Both the position numbers and the translations under genes were made by a program. The notes beneath the pieces are model-generated. The model ran no database searches. It saw only the letters and a program-made list of their open reading frames with translations, and had not been told where the DNA came from. Of a DNA stretch of 64,000 nucleotides, positions 1 to 11,235 are shown in pieces. Within the stretch, counting starts at the first letter, position 1. Each line of letters starts with the position of its first letter. The DNA comes from Sclerodactyla briareus (taxonomy: Eukaryota; Echinodermata; Holothuroidea; Dendrochirotida; Sclerodactylidae), in NCBI GenBank assembly GCA_026419785.1, contig JAODTK010005552.1, forward strand, positions 124,001 to 188,000, written 5' to 3'.

Positions 1-219
1 GAGAAAGTTTTTCCTAAGTTCTTTTAGTATAAAACTCGACAATATTTCTCAAAAGATTTGGCGAAACGTTTCAAAGGCCTAGTCCAATTAGCACGACGGG
101 TGACAGAGACAACACTTGCTACACGACCGTTGGATTATACATTTTCCTGAACGCTCCTTACTTAATTACTTGAAAACATGCATGGCTAAATACTACACTC
201 TTAAAATGTTACGTAGAAA

Positions 220-344
220 TTACACAGCACTGTGTAACTACCACATCTATCCCGAATTGTTGGGAGGAATTACACAACATTGTGTAGCAGTATGTTTGCA
301 AAAAAATCAACACAAAAAATGCAGATTATACACAATGATTGTGT
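220..344. repeat. Three short palindromes of a TTACACA/TGTGTAA type
   Basis: Three inverted repeats lie within 125 bases: TTACACAGCACTGTGTAA (220-237, 8-bp arms), TACACAACATTGTGTA (271-286, 7-bp arms) and ACACAATGATTGTGT (330-344, 7-bp arms). A half-site, TTACACAACG, follows near 380. All share the TACACA arm with a 1-2 base centre. This could be a decayed tandem repeat with a palindromic unit or a cluster of dyad-symmetric protein sites. The sequence alone does not decide. Confidence 0.6.
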
Positions 345-424
345 GATTGGTTACAAAACACCATTATATGTGTGCCGGTTACACAACGTTTTTAAAAGTG
401 TAAACGTGGTGTAAATTTCCTATA

Positions 425-725
425 AACCGTTCTATGCATGATGAATAACGTATACTGAACATAATTGCTAAAACGAACTGCCTGATTGCTAACGTACCGA
501 ATTGTGTCCGATTGCCTACTATACGTGCTGTGCAAGATTGTTAACGCACTATGGATGATTGCTAACGTATGGGTACTGTAACAGTGCGTGGTTGCTAACG
601 TACTGTGCCTGATTGATAGCGTACGGTGCCTGATTAAGCTATGCATGATTACTATGTGGTATCGTGCCTGACTGCTGAACGAACTGTGTTCTACTGCTAA
701 ACAAACTGTGCTCTAGTGCCGAACT
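425..725. repeat. Degenerate minisatellite, ~21-26 bp unit
   Basis: A diverged unit close to GATTGCTAACGTACTGTGCCT recurs through this stretch. Recognisable cores are near 484, 535, 556, 590 and 612, and further decayed versions (GACTGCTGAACGAACTGTG, CTACTGCTAAACAAACTGTG) run to about 720. Spacing is irregular, so this is an old array with many indels. No coding function is supported. Confidence 0.6.
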
Positions 726-1259
726 GGTTTAAAGTATGAACGTGTCTCGAAATTGTCGTCCAAATAATGTTTAGAAAAGGGGCTTAGTTGTACAACGCTG
801 TTTTCCTTACTTAGAGTTGGCAATTAGAATATAAGTCATTCATTTAGCAAAATTACCAGAAAAATGTTCATTGCTATAAGGTTAATACGAGAGTATTCTT
901 CGAGTGGAAATAAATTGTAATCCATGCCATATTGAGGAACAAAAAAACATAACCTCATCCAAGCGGGGCGTCTGTATTCTCGTGATCTCATAGGAAGCAC
1001 CCTGGGTTCTTCTGAGAACTAGCTCTCGTGAAATGTCTACTTATTATTTGACCGAACACCCTACGGGGTTCCAATGTAATCAGCTTCTTTCCATTTTTTA
1101 TATGTAAAGATGAAACACGACAGGCCTCCGTCAGTTTTACTCTTCTTTAAGGTCATCAACGTGAAATCAGTGCAGTGTATCACGTTCGATTCTTATAACA
1201 GTATATTTGGTAATTTAAAAACTGCATAGATTTACAGGAGGGAATATGTCTCAACATGA
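726..1259. other. Unassigned non-coding stretch
   Basis: No gene, tandem repeat or recognisable mobile element is seen. Composition is ordinary AT-rich intergenic sequence, followed by a G-rich run near 1298-1322. Confidence 0.4.
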
Positions 1260-1483
1260 TCATACAGAGCGGTGCCAGGTTTTCTTGGTTGCGGAGGGTG
1301 GGAGGGGGGAAGGGGGGGGGGTATCGAGAGGTGATGATCTTGATTTAGTGACGAATATGAAAACATATTGATTTGATACGTTCTCAGAAGCAATCTGGTG
1401 CTATTTTATAGTCACATTTTTTGTTTTTCCCTTTATTGGTATTTGTTAATTCTGAAATTTTCGGATGCATTTCCAAGCACAAA

Positions 1484-1560
1484 ATTTTTTGGGTCAAAAT
1501 AGGATTGGGGGCACACGCTCCCCATGCCCTTCCACCCGTGGCGACGCCACTGTTTATATA
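1484..1560 (-). repeat. G-run/C-run hairpin element, minus copy
   Basis: Read on the minus strand this gives AGTGGCGTCGCCACGGG, a G-rich stretch and then GGGGAGCGTGTGCCCCC, a stem-loop with a GC-rich loop. The same plan (a GGCG..GCCA lead, a G run, a short loop with GCxYG, a C run) recurs at 6245, 9360, 17705, 20560, 22705 and 29735. It is probably a short interspersed element of a class I cannot name. Confidence 0.5.
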
Positions 1561-2104
1561 AACATTCAACTTACTATGGAACAGACCTATGTACGGGGTG
1601 GGGGAGAGAAAAGGAGCCATCAATTCAGGCATTCACTATCACTGTTATGTATGCGGAATAATTTCATTTCAACTCTGCGCAGTTCCAATTCGCGCGTCAT
1701 TGATTCAAAATCAGAGAACATCTACACTTCGCCGCACAATTAAGAAGTTAACGCGGAGCATAGAAAATATAGACAGAGGGTAACATAAAAGCGAAATGAT
1801 ATTCACGAACAGCTAGCGCTTGGACAGGCAACTGCCGGAGCCTCGTTATTAGGTATTGATTGAATGGTTGACAATTCAACGTTCGCGTATTATGATAAGA
1901 GTACATTAAAGTAAAGTTTCATAAGAAGGTTGGGTAGAAGGTATGGGTACTCAAAATCTACGAAAAGCCCATTGAATTGCAGAAAAGAACTGTGCATAAA
2001 CCCTTTTCCGAAATAAAAGAGGCTAACGGTGGCAGTTCTTTCTGGCATTTCCCTAGATCATCCGTACTGTCAGTCGTTCTCCTTCCACCTCCCCCATACA
2101 CAAA
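1561..2104. other. Unassigned non-coding stretch
   Basis: No coding or repeat signal could be supported here, apart from a short pyrimidine-rich run near 2070-2090. Confidence 0.4.
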
Positions 2105-2860
2105 TGACTAGAGCACCAATGGTGTTGTAGCTCAAACTGCACAAATTTAACAAGAAAGGACAGATATCGGCCTACAATTATGTGATAAGTTAAATATCAT
2201 GAGTCCAAAGCAGGTAGTTTAAACAACGGCTTATTGTGTCCTGTAATAACTTTTGACAATGATCATATGGCCCAAAGATGTCTAAGCAGATTATAGACAT
2301 TCCACATAATGGGCCACAGGGCCCATAGTGAGAATGGGTCTTGGGTCCTACTGTAAAACCCTGGGCATCCTGAAGGTACGACTAGTAGAGACATCTTATG
2401 ACGGAACATAGCAACTTTGCCAACAGAATTTGGTGGGATACAGATTTTCATATGTCATATATTGGGCTCAAGGGCCCAAATTGGACCCAAGATTCCCAAA
2501 CACCCTGATGGCCTTCTACTCACGGACCATACATGTAACTTTGAAGGACATCAATTGAATCTTGTGGGAGGAGATGCATTTCAAGTACCATGTGTGAAAT
2601 TTCATAAAATGGGCCGACGGGCCCAAGTGGGAACTTCAATGGCTTTGACCTTGACCTTCACAAGGCCATACATGTCCCATGGGTCAATGAACATTGTGTC
2701 CAACATTCATTGCAGAATGACTGTTTGGGAGCCAAAAACGCAATTGTTGACACATTGGCTAGATAGAGCAGATAGATAGATAGATTGATAGATAGAGTGA
2801 CATGCAGATTCCAATAGCTCAACCAACTGGCTGGTTTGAGCTAAAAATTGCAGGAATTTC
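2105..2860 (+). mobile_element. Dispersed GATA-bearing element, copy 1 (non-autonomous, unclassified)
   Basis: The left end reads GAGCACCAATGGTGTTGTAG and contains TAGCTCAAAC (2128-2137). The right end holds a hairpin (2815-2843) finishing in GTTTGAGCTA, the exact inverse complement of that decamer. The interior has diverged sub-units marked by GGGCCCA, ATTCCCAAACACCC, GGAGGAGATGCATTTCAAGT and TTTGACCTTGACCTTCACA, then a GATA microsatellite (about 2763-2795) just before the right hairpin. The same order recurs at 4020-4960 and in part at 61320-62130. There is no coding capacity. It may be a Helitron-like or other non-autonomous transposon, but target-site duplications were not identified. Confidence 0.65.
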
Positions 2861-4019
2861 GATTGAAATCTGATTTTGCTAACTCAAATGAGGATGTTTT
2901 TCGATCTTCGAAGCAGCCTATCATGATAAACAGGGAAAGAATGCCGATTTTGTAGGTAGGTCATCAGGATCAACTTCCCATATGTAGCTATTTAGGAAGG
3001 CCTGGGACCTTTCACTTTCTGCTCGCCTATCTTACTCATATGAATTATATTCAGCAACCAAAATGCCCATAACCTCCTGGAATTTGTAAGCTATAACATC
3101 GAGGCGTTTAATATAATACTAATTATTATGATAATAATTAACCAAAGTTCACGCTCATCTGATTTCGGATTTCAACTCCAGGAGAAGAAGCATTTGGCAT
3201 AGGCCTATTAACATGAAATGTCCCAAAATGACCTAACTGCACCTGTGCCACTGTGCTCAACTACGCATTGTCCAGAGGTCAGGACAAATATTCAGGAATG
3301 TACAATAAATTATACATACGTCATGAATGAAGTTTACTGTTCTGATTCTGAATTCGTGAGGCCTATACTATGCGGGAATACTACTATCTTACTAGGCCTT
3401 AGTGAAGTTCTAATGCTACTGCGCATCGGTGAACATCAGGACAAATATCGGGAACTGTAACAAGTGTAATACTGCCACAACGGTAACAGTCGGTCACCTG
3501 TCCCCATGATTCCTGTGGTGGTTTTATATGAAGTATGATACTGATCGACTCATGGGTTACAGTATCATAGCAGGTCTAACATACTAAGTGTACTATTTTT
3601 TTTCCCACCTAACAGAGTAGGAAAAAGAAAACAACCTGACTTCCTAACAAGAAATTTCTATCTTGAAAGCAAGTAAGTAAACCTTCGGTACAATTTCTTC
3701 TTCCTCCCGAAGGGTGCCAAACACCGCCATATTCAGCGTGCATTCATATTATTCATATTTCTACTGTCTAAACCCTACTGTACTTAACCAGAGCAGTGGG
3801 AAATAGTAGTGTGCAGGTTCCTAGCTAGCTAACTGTTGCCTGTTAATACCTTATTACGTACAGTAAGTGAGAGCTGGGTTGAAGAGCCCAGTGAGCACTT
3901 GAACACTTACCCAATTTCAGGAGGGGGGAATTCCTATTTCCAGTGAGATAGGTGGTAGTGTTCCCAGCCATTCCAAAAATAGAACTACGCAAAATGTAAA
4001 TATGAGACACTATTTAATC
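2861..4019. other. Unassigned non-coding stretch
   Basis: No gene is supported. The open frame at 3218-3460 has no recognisable domain. A 10-base T run lies near 3597. Confidence 0.4.
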
Positions 4020-4830
4020 ACAACAGCATTTCTCTCTAAAAATGCATTTCACATCCAACACTGGGCCATGGGTCCTGAGGGTCCTATGGCCCAGGGCCAA
4101 AAATGGGGCCAAACCCTCAGAACCCCGGACACCCCCTCTACCTAAGGTCCATTACATGCAACTTGAAAGAAAAAAAATGAAGCTTGTGGGAAGAGATGCC
4201 TTTCAAGTACCATTGGACCGAAAATTCCTGAACAAACCGCAAAGGTAGGGCAGTCAGACCAGCATCATGACCGATTGTCAGCATATTTCCGAAATTATTA
4301 GGAGCTACAAGATTTTACAAAGTATTCAATACAATGGGCCTCTACAGCCAAAGTGTGGCCCTAGGCTCAAAATTCCTGAACACCCGATGGCCCTCTATCC
4401 AAGGACCATTACATGTAGCTTTGAAGAAAGTTAATTAAAGCGTGTAGGAGGAGATGCATTTCAAGTACCCTTGTGTGAAATTTCATAAATGGGCCCCAGG
4501 GCCCATATGGGACATTGGATCAAAAATTCCTGAACACCCCGAAGGAACGGCTGTTAACCATCAATCTGACTAAACCACAGCACTGTGCACCGAAATTTGT
4601 AGAAGTAGCGTTTTGCAGTTTTCAATTTATTGGCCCATTGTGCGCCTTTAATGGCCATTTGACCTTGACCTTAAGTTGGTCAACGATGACCCATCAGTCA
4701 ATAAGTATTGTGACACGTCCTGGTTGAGATTCATCAAAGCACGAACATTTTTAGGGCCCAAAAAGCAAAAGTTCAGACTGGATAATAAGATGATAGAGGA
4801 TTAGATATATAGATAGATAGATAGATAGAT

Positions 4831-4877
<47 letters not shown>

Positions 4878-4960
4878 TAGATATATAATATTTGTAGAAT
4901 GGCATGGGCATCACAATAGCTCAACCGCATAGCTGGTTTTGAGCTAAAAAACTGCACGCC
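4020..4960 (+). mobile_element. Dispersed GATA-bearing element, copy 2
   Basis: This is a diverged copy of the 2105-2860 element. It repeats ATTCCTGAACACCC (about 4211, 4371 and 4521), TTTCAAGTACC (about 4201 and 4459) and GGGCCCATATGGG, then runs into a GATA array (about 4795-4880). It ends in the same terminal stem-loop, TAGCTCAACC to TTTTGAGCTA (4917-4946). The left TAGCTCAAAC end was not found, so the copy is truncated or rearranged. Internal sub-units of roughly 150-260 bp suggest internal expansion. Confidence 0.65.
4795..4882. repeat. GATA microsatellite
   Basis: Near-perfect GATA tetranucleotide repeats with a few interruptions. They lie at the same place, just before the terminal hairpin, in two copies of the host element, so the microsatellite probably travelled with the element. 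Confidence 0.9.
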
Positions 4961-7900
4961 CCCTTCTAATATCACTTCCTGAGAGTCCTGACCCTGCAGA
5001 TAACAGGGCTGCAGATAATGAACCCTCATTTCAGCCTCAATATTTCACATTCACATAGTATAGCTTACATTGTGCCAATAGTTTTTTTGTGGCTACTGAC
5101 TGTTTGCTGATAGCATTTGCCAGCTGAAATTTGCAGCGCAGATTCGAGTTGGGTCAACAGAGCAAGACACAAGCTCGAAATTTAACCTCTATTTTTTTTT
5201 TTTGGTTGATTATCATGTATAACAGATTGCCTTTAACTAGCACTGGGCACATAATGATCCTAACCCCACACCCCAAATTGAAAGGTTCTCAGCATCTCCT
5301 TGTCAGTTATTCCAATTGACTGAAACTCTAGAGAATTTATGACATCATGCATGGTGGTAACAAAAAGGACGGAAATAGGTATTCACACTGGATCGATTTT
5401 GTATTGTATTTGTATTTTCTCCTCTTTATCTCATCATAGTTTTTTCGCTACAGCCTACAGGGTCTCCCAAAATTGCATATTTTACAGCGACTTCTTATTA
5501 CAAAGGATCCCGTCACCACCCCCCTCCCCCTCCCCCTCCCCTTTCAGAATTTTGCAATAGCTGATTTTGCCCTGGTGCACTCGATCAAGAGAAATTCGGA
5601 CAGCGGGCTGACCACCATAATGTAATAAATAGGTAACCGCCCAATTATATTCAAATTCACTATTGTCCCTATTTAATTAAATATGTCAGCTGCAGGAGAC
5701 AAGAGTAACTATAGTAATGGTACCCATGGTACTCAACAACGTAGGCGACTTGTTGGCACTGGCTATACAAGGAGCAAAATTAGCCGTCAGCATACACACA
5801 CAATAATTATACGGTTAGCACATACACCTGTCTCGGATACACCTATGTGGTAAAACCTTTTGTAGGCCGCACTCGTCCTTGTGATACATTGCATCAATAC
5901 ATTTGTCACTGTCTGCGTTGGCATCCACTACCCTGCTAACATTGTATTGGGCCACCACGAACCTGCTAACATTTTATTTCAACGATATGTCTAATGTGAT
6001 TTTGGCAAATAATAGAACCCCAAACATATATACCTGGTATCGGTGCGCGTTGTCCAGACAACGAACTGTTGTCATAGAGTTCATGGAAATATTTTGTATT
6101 TTGTTATCGCCGTCCGGCGGGGGGGGGGGGGGTGAAAAGAGGCTGATTGTCGCGCTTCTCTTCAAAATTAAGCCTAATACTTTTTTTTCGAGAAATAGTA
6201 TGGACTCCTGAGACTTTGTATCACAGTCTTAGGAACAGGTCTAACTGAGGGGAGGGGTTGCCGCGCTCCCCTTTAAGATTTTATTTGGCCAACTTTCAGT
6301 AAAGGACCTGTCTATATGTATGCCACTGGTGCTAATTACCTAGAATCATATAGGTTTATGCATGTATACGCATTACTCCGCCGAATGAAAAAACCCCGTC
6401 CCTTCTATCGGTAACTCATCTTTCGAATTTGAAGCACTATAGTCAGTACTAGTCCGAGTTCCTAGTACTGAGTACTTGTGCTGTAGTGAAAAAAAACCGT
6501 ATTTACAGCTCAAGTACAAGTAATAGTAACAGAAAGGTCCGTGTAGTGTCACGCCATTGTACAGTGTTTGACTAGGCGAGCTGTGGCCATTCTTCTCTCG
6601 CAGGCGCCTCCTTGACTGCAGGCAGCGGTATTATGATACATACTGCAGCAGCAAAGGGTTTCTAACAACCCTATATTTAATTCACCCAGTCGCCTACATC
6701 TTAAAATAGCTATAATAATATGTTAGTAAACAACTACTAGGATACTGTGATAAAGTTCTTTCTTTTCTAGTTTGTATGTCTTGTATGTCTTAAGTGTTTG
6801 AATAGATCCAATTTCATCTAAAAACAATACCTGAGATGGCCTGTATTAAAGTAGTAAATGTCAAAAATGAGTAAGCTCCAGTTACTCACCGACAAATGTA
6901 GTACAGACACCGTGTACAGAACGCCTTCGTGAGATTTCCATTTCTGTGGCTCGGCGCTAGCCAATAAATAAAACCAGGACCTTGAAGGTCCTATCCGAAT
7001 TTTACTTAGTCCCCGTAGTTATCCAAACAAATCTTCATGAGTACTATCATAATTCGCGAGACAAAGTAAGCCGTGTAATATGTTTACGTATCTGCAAGAA
7101 AACACCCACCAACTGTCTGAGCATTCGACGTAAACGAGTAGTTCCATTTAATCACAGCCTTATTGGTATTGAGAGTGGATAAAATAGCCTGCCCGCTCTT
7201 ACTAAGCTGCCAGTAGACTACACTTGAACACTGTTCACTGCTGGCAAGTGTGTTGTTAAGTTCAATGCCTCCAGCGGAAAGAATCAAGAGGGGAAGCTTC
7301 CTTTCCGACAAGGCGTCCGTCGCTTTAGCGGTCTATGAAAACCCCCCAAAATCATATGGGAAACGTGGGACTGTCAAGTTTACGGTAATCGCATTTTTTA
7401 CGAGCGCACTGAGTCGTTATTTTCGCATTCCCCAAAAGGGAGCGTAGGCCCAGACGAAATATCAGATTCACCAGTTGTGTCTAAGGCCATACGCGAAGCA
7501 GTTTGACCAAGCAGAGAACTCATTCAGGAATACGCCACAACACGCACAAAGTTCAACAAGTACTTTCTCCCCTCGGTGCCATAGCGACCGGTCTCCGGGT
7601 TCGTCTCGCGTTAGGCCCCTCGATGGTGTCTCTGAGGACGGACTGTAAATACTCTGTTGGGCGGACAGTTAGCTCAACACAGTTCGACGCTGAGCTGACG
7701 GGTTGATCGCAGTATTTGCTGGACCAGATCTCCCCCATCTTCGGTTCTGGCCGTTGTCCATTTTTCGAGAATTACGATGAGTTTTGTATGATGAGATGAT
7801 CAGTAATTACCGTTTAGAGAACTAAGAGGGCTGCATTCTCCGCCCGTCACAACCCTGCGCCAGAACGAGCAACTTGAGCACAAAACAATGTGGGGAGTAA

Positions 7901-9339
7901 CCTATATACATGGTCAAATGGCATGTTCTCGGCTTTGATTATGTTAAGTAATATAGTAGGAAAAAAAAGTCAGGACTTAAGACATGACTGACCTCTTAGG
8001 TTATCAGGGAAGTAGGGGCCTATCTTTAAGATTGACAGGAAAAAAAGTTGGCAATCGCGGAATTGTGAGATTCCATCGGTAACCCTGTGAAATGATTTGT
8101 TTCATCTATTTTCTGTTATTTTGAAACAAATGCAACAGAATCCATGGTTTTCGAAAGTTATTATGATAGAAAATCCGAAATTATTCCAAAATGAATAATA
8201 ACCGAATCTGGTCGAAAATAGTCCCCGGCCCCCTTCAATCCAAGATTTTCAATGATTTTTGTTTCACTGTCACAAAATTGAAACCATTCAATCACGTTGG
8301 AGAATCTTCCAAATTTGTTCAAAATAATGTCTACTCCTTGAAATCCACAATTCCAGTGAAAAAAAACCGTGTATTTTTTTATTTGCTACCACGTTAAGAG
8401 ATGGAATTGATCGGTTATTTTAATCACCGAAGATATGAGACTAGTGGGGGGAATGACAAGAATACGGTGCTAAGTGATTTCAACTAACTCAAAGAGTGTC
8501 ATTGGCGATTCAATGAATCAATGATGTCTTCGACGGATGCATTTGGTTCGTAAGGTATTTTGCTGGAGTCGGAAGACCACGATCCGTAACTGACAGATAA
8601 CATTGTTGCCACGGGTTTTACTGCTAGCGGGTCGGGGTAGATAGACGGGTGGGTCGATAACTGGATAGATAGTCATTTGGCAAGGTGACTTGCCCTCCAT
8701 GTATTCGTAATGGAGCATCTCTATATGGAATGAAGTGCCGAGTACGAATTCTGGTGGAATTCCTGTGAGAGATAGAAGACCTTAAACTTTCGCTACCAAC
8801 GTACGTAAGCTTCGGCTCTACGTGATTCCACCAGGGGACCAGACGTCATGGAACGCTACCCGTTTGTGGCTTTACAAGTGGGCTTCTAATATGGCTCACA
8901 GCAGCTATTGTGAAGTTTAAGTCCGCGTGCTATCGTGTTTGTAATTGTTATTATCCCGCGTTGCTCTTCAAAAGTGAAAACTGACCCGAGACTGGTTCTT
9001 CAACGAGCTAGGGGGCTCTGCAGCAAGCGTAGTAGACCTCAAGCGGGGGAAGTTTTTCGCGGCTAGTGTTCATGACTCAAACGCGTGGAAAAAGGGTAGG
9101 ACTAGTCTCCATAGTTCCTACAGCGTTTAAAGGAACATGATACATGTCAGTATCACTATATAAAGTATGAAGTACCTGTTCTGCCGAGGCGTAGGTAGGC
9201 CCTGCTTCTGCATCAATAGTCATGAGGATTGCTGACCCCGATAGTAGGCCTACAATCAATGACAATAAACCGGAATCCTAACTATTGTGGAAATAAGTAC
9301 AAGGTGGCTCGGCGGAGGTCCCTAAAGGACCAGAACTCT
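4961..9339. other. Long unassigned stretch with scattered C and G runs
   Basis: No gene is supported in about 4.4 kb. Visible features are a C-rich run at 5519-5541, a G run at 6119-6132, a GGGGAGGGGTTGCCGCGCTCCCC-type stem-loop near 6249-6271 and AT-rich sequence elsewhere. Open frames at 7084-7311 (minus) and 7250-7447 (plus) overlap and match no domain I know. Confidence 0.4.
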
Positions 9340-9425
9340 CTAATCAGGGACCGCGAAGGCGGGGGGGGGGGGGGAGCCTGCGGGGGTTTAGCCCCCGCAC
9401 TTTTTCGCCAAAGGCATTTTGGGCT
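9340..9425 (+). repeat. G-run/C-run hairpin element
   Basis: A run of 15 G (9360-9374) is followed by GCCTGCGGGGGTTTAGCCCCCGCA, a strong stem-loop with GCGGGGG/CCCCCGC arms and a TTTA loop. The layout is related to the other G-run elements in the window. An open frame spanning this site (9229-9735) is interrupted in sense by the run and is not regarded as coding. Confidence 0.55.
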
Positions 9426-10484
9426 GCCTGACATTCGGGAAGTGTACGGCCGCCTTATAAACTGGAAGAAAATGATATGGAACCTACCCAAAGTTTCACA
9501 CAATTATGCGGCCCAAGATTCACCCGTTCATAACGCACAGCGCGATATGCCTGTTAAACTTATGCCGCATTCTTTGAAACTCGTGTGCGTTGTGAAAGGG
9601 GATTTGCAAGATAGAGTGAACAAACCGCGCGGGCTCACGACTGAAATACTAACATGGTTGGAAAAACCGTACGGATTATCAGTCACTCTACCTGATACCC
9701 TATCCCGTACGTTGTGCCCCGCACGTACGACGTGACGTGAAAGTGCTAGCTACGTATCGTACACGGCCGCTTACACAAATATTATTTGAAAAGAAGTATC
9801 AGAGGCTGTCGTTCCGTCATTTTCTTGTCATATTGGGTAATGGTGTAAAAAAATCGGCCTAAAATTAGTCACTGAGGGGACCTAAGTGGGGTAACAGCAC
9901 GGACTCTCTCAATAACTTTACCCAAGAAGGATAGTTCGAGATTGGCGTTAGTCCGGTTAGTTGTTCTGTGCTGATGGGGGTCAAGGGTCGGTTTCTTCAA
10001 ATTGGTGTTGTCACTACGCCGTTTTGATGAGGACACCACAGTAACATCTCGAGAGGGACAACAAGTGAATATGGCTGGAGGGGATTTACAATGTGGGGGA
10101 AGCCAGAGTTCCTTCAAGGAACCCAACAATTGGTATGGTTGTCAAGGCTTGCGGACTCGTTGGCCAGATGACAACTTATAAGTGGTCAACGTCGTTCCAA
10201 TCTGAACTGATAGGCGTGAACTCAGTGCGGATCTGCGGGCGTTCCGCGGATTTACATCAAACACCTAGTTGTCGTTCACAAGTTTTCTCGATATTGGATA
10301 TTATCTCTTCGATATGTCGACCGAAGAAGTCTGAAAATGATCAACAGTTAAAAGTCCACCAGGCAGACGATGAAGAGGAGGCGTACATATACAAGAAGGA
10401 GTTTGTTAGGACCGGGTGTGACACTCATTAGTTTTTAGTTTGGAATGAACCACTCCACAAGTACTTTTTTTTTTTTATTGATTT

Positions 10485-11110
10485 AAAAGCATTTAGGTGG
10501 GGGAGGAGGAGGGGGGAGGGAGAGGAGGGGAGGGGAGGAGGGGCGGAGGAGGGCCCAATCCCCCATGGCCAATGAAAGCTATCTTTTGCCAGACATTTCT
10601 TAGGTCACCACCAATGAGAAAAATTGGAACGAGATGTAATTGTAAACAAATCTGAAGAGGTAGGAGGGACAAGAAACATGTAAAATAGGGCGGAGGGGGC
10701 GAGATGTGAATGAAAGACAAAGTATATTCCCGGGAAAATTAGGTGGGATTGTCAACGAGGCTTCAGACCTTGACCTTCTGACAAATAAGGAAACACTTGC
10801 TCTGCAGAGGCTGGAGTGATGTAACGAACTTGTCGGCATTCAGAGAGCTCAAATTGAAGTTGGAATTGTGGGGAATTAATTGGATTTAATTGGAAATCTA
10901 ATAAGATACTATGCGAACATCATGAGCTAAGGCTAGCCATAGCAGCTTCATCCACCTCCACGTTTCACCTGAATCTCATATATGGTTTAGAAGTGTATCG
11001 ATGGACCTGGACGGAACAGAAGGGACGAACCAACCAACTGACAAACGAACGGATGGAGAAACATGATGAGTTGAAGAGCTGCTCTCCCGCAGTTAAAATA
11101 TCAGAACGGG
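10485..11110 (+). mobile_element. 0.6-kb dispersed repeat, copy 1
   Basis: It aligns by eye, in the same orientation, with 22690-23245. Shared blocks include AGCATTTAGGTG at the start, TAGGTCACCAC, AAATAGGGCG, GATGAAAGACAAA, CTTGACCTTCTGA, CTATGCGAACAT, GCTTCATCCACC, GAACAGAAGGGA and GAGCTGCTCTCCC at the end. Copy 1 has an expanded G/A-rich tract (10497-10550) where copy 2 has a short G run. No frame with a known domain is present. I cannot assign a class, and no terminal inverted repeats were seen. Confidence 0.75.
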
Positions 11111-11119
11111 CTGAATGAC

Positions 11120-11235
11120 ATAAGGGCCCATTTGGGGTTCAATTTTAGCCTGGGCCTCGAGAAAGTGACCTCACACCCAAAAACCCCCCCCCCTCCTTTA
11201 GAAAATCCTGGGTTCGCCGTGGTTTGATAAATCCA
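11120..11235 (-). repeat. G-run element fragment, minus strand
   Basis: On the minus strand the order is ACGGCGAACCCAGGATTTTC, TAAAGGAGG, a G run of 10 and then GTTTTTGGGTGTGAGGTCAC. This arrangement (a CCCAGGATTTTC lead into a G run) is a common short-interspersed pattern in invertebrate genomes by general recollection, not by a search. Confidence 0.4.

Noticed and set aside
7084..7311. Minus-strand frame with protein-like wording
   Set aside because: No domain is recognised, the splice sites around it are poor, and a plus-strand frame overlaps it equally well.
9229..9735. 168-codon open frame
   Set aside because: It crosses a 15-G run and hairpin element, shows no domain, and has no splice or regulatory support.
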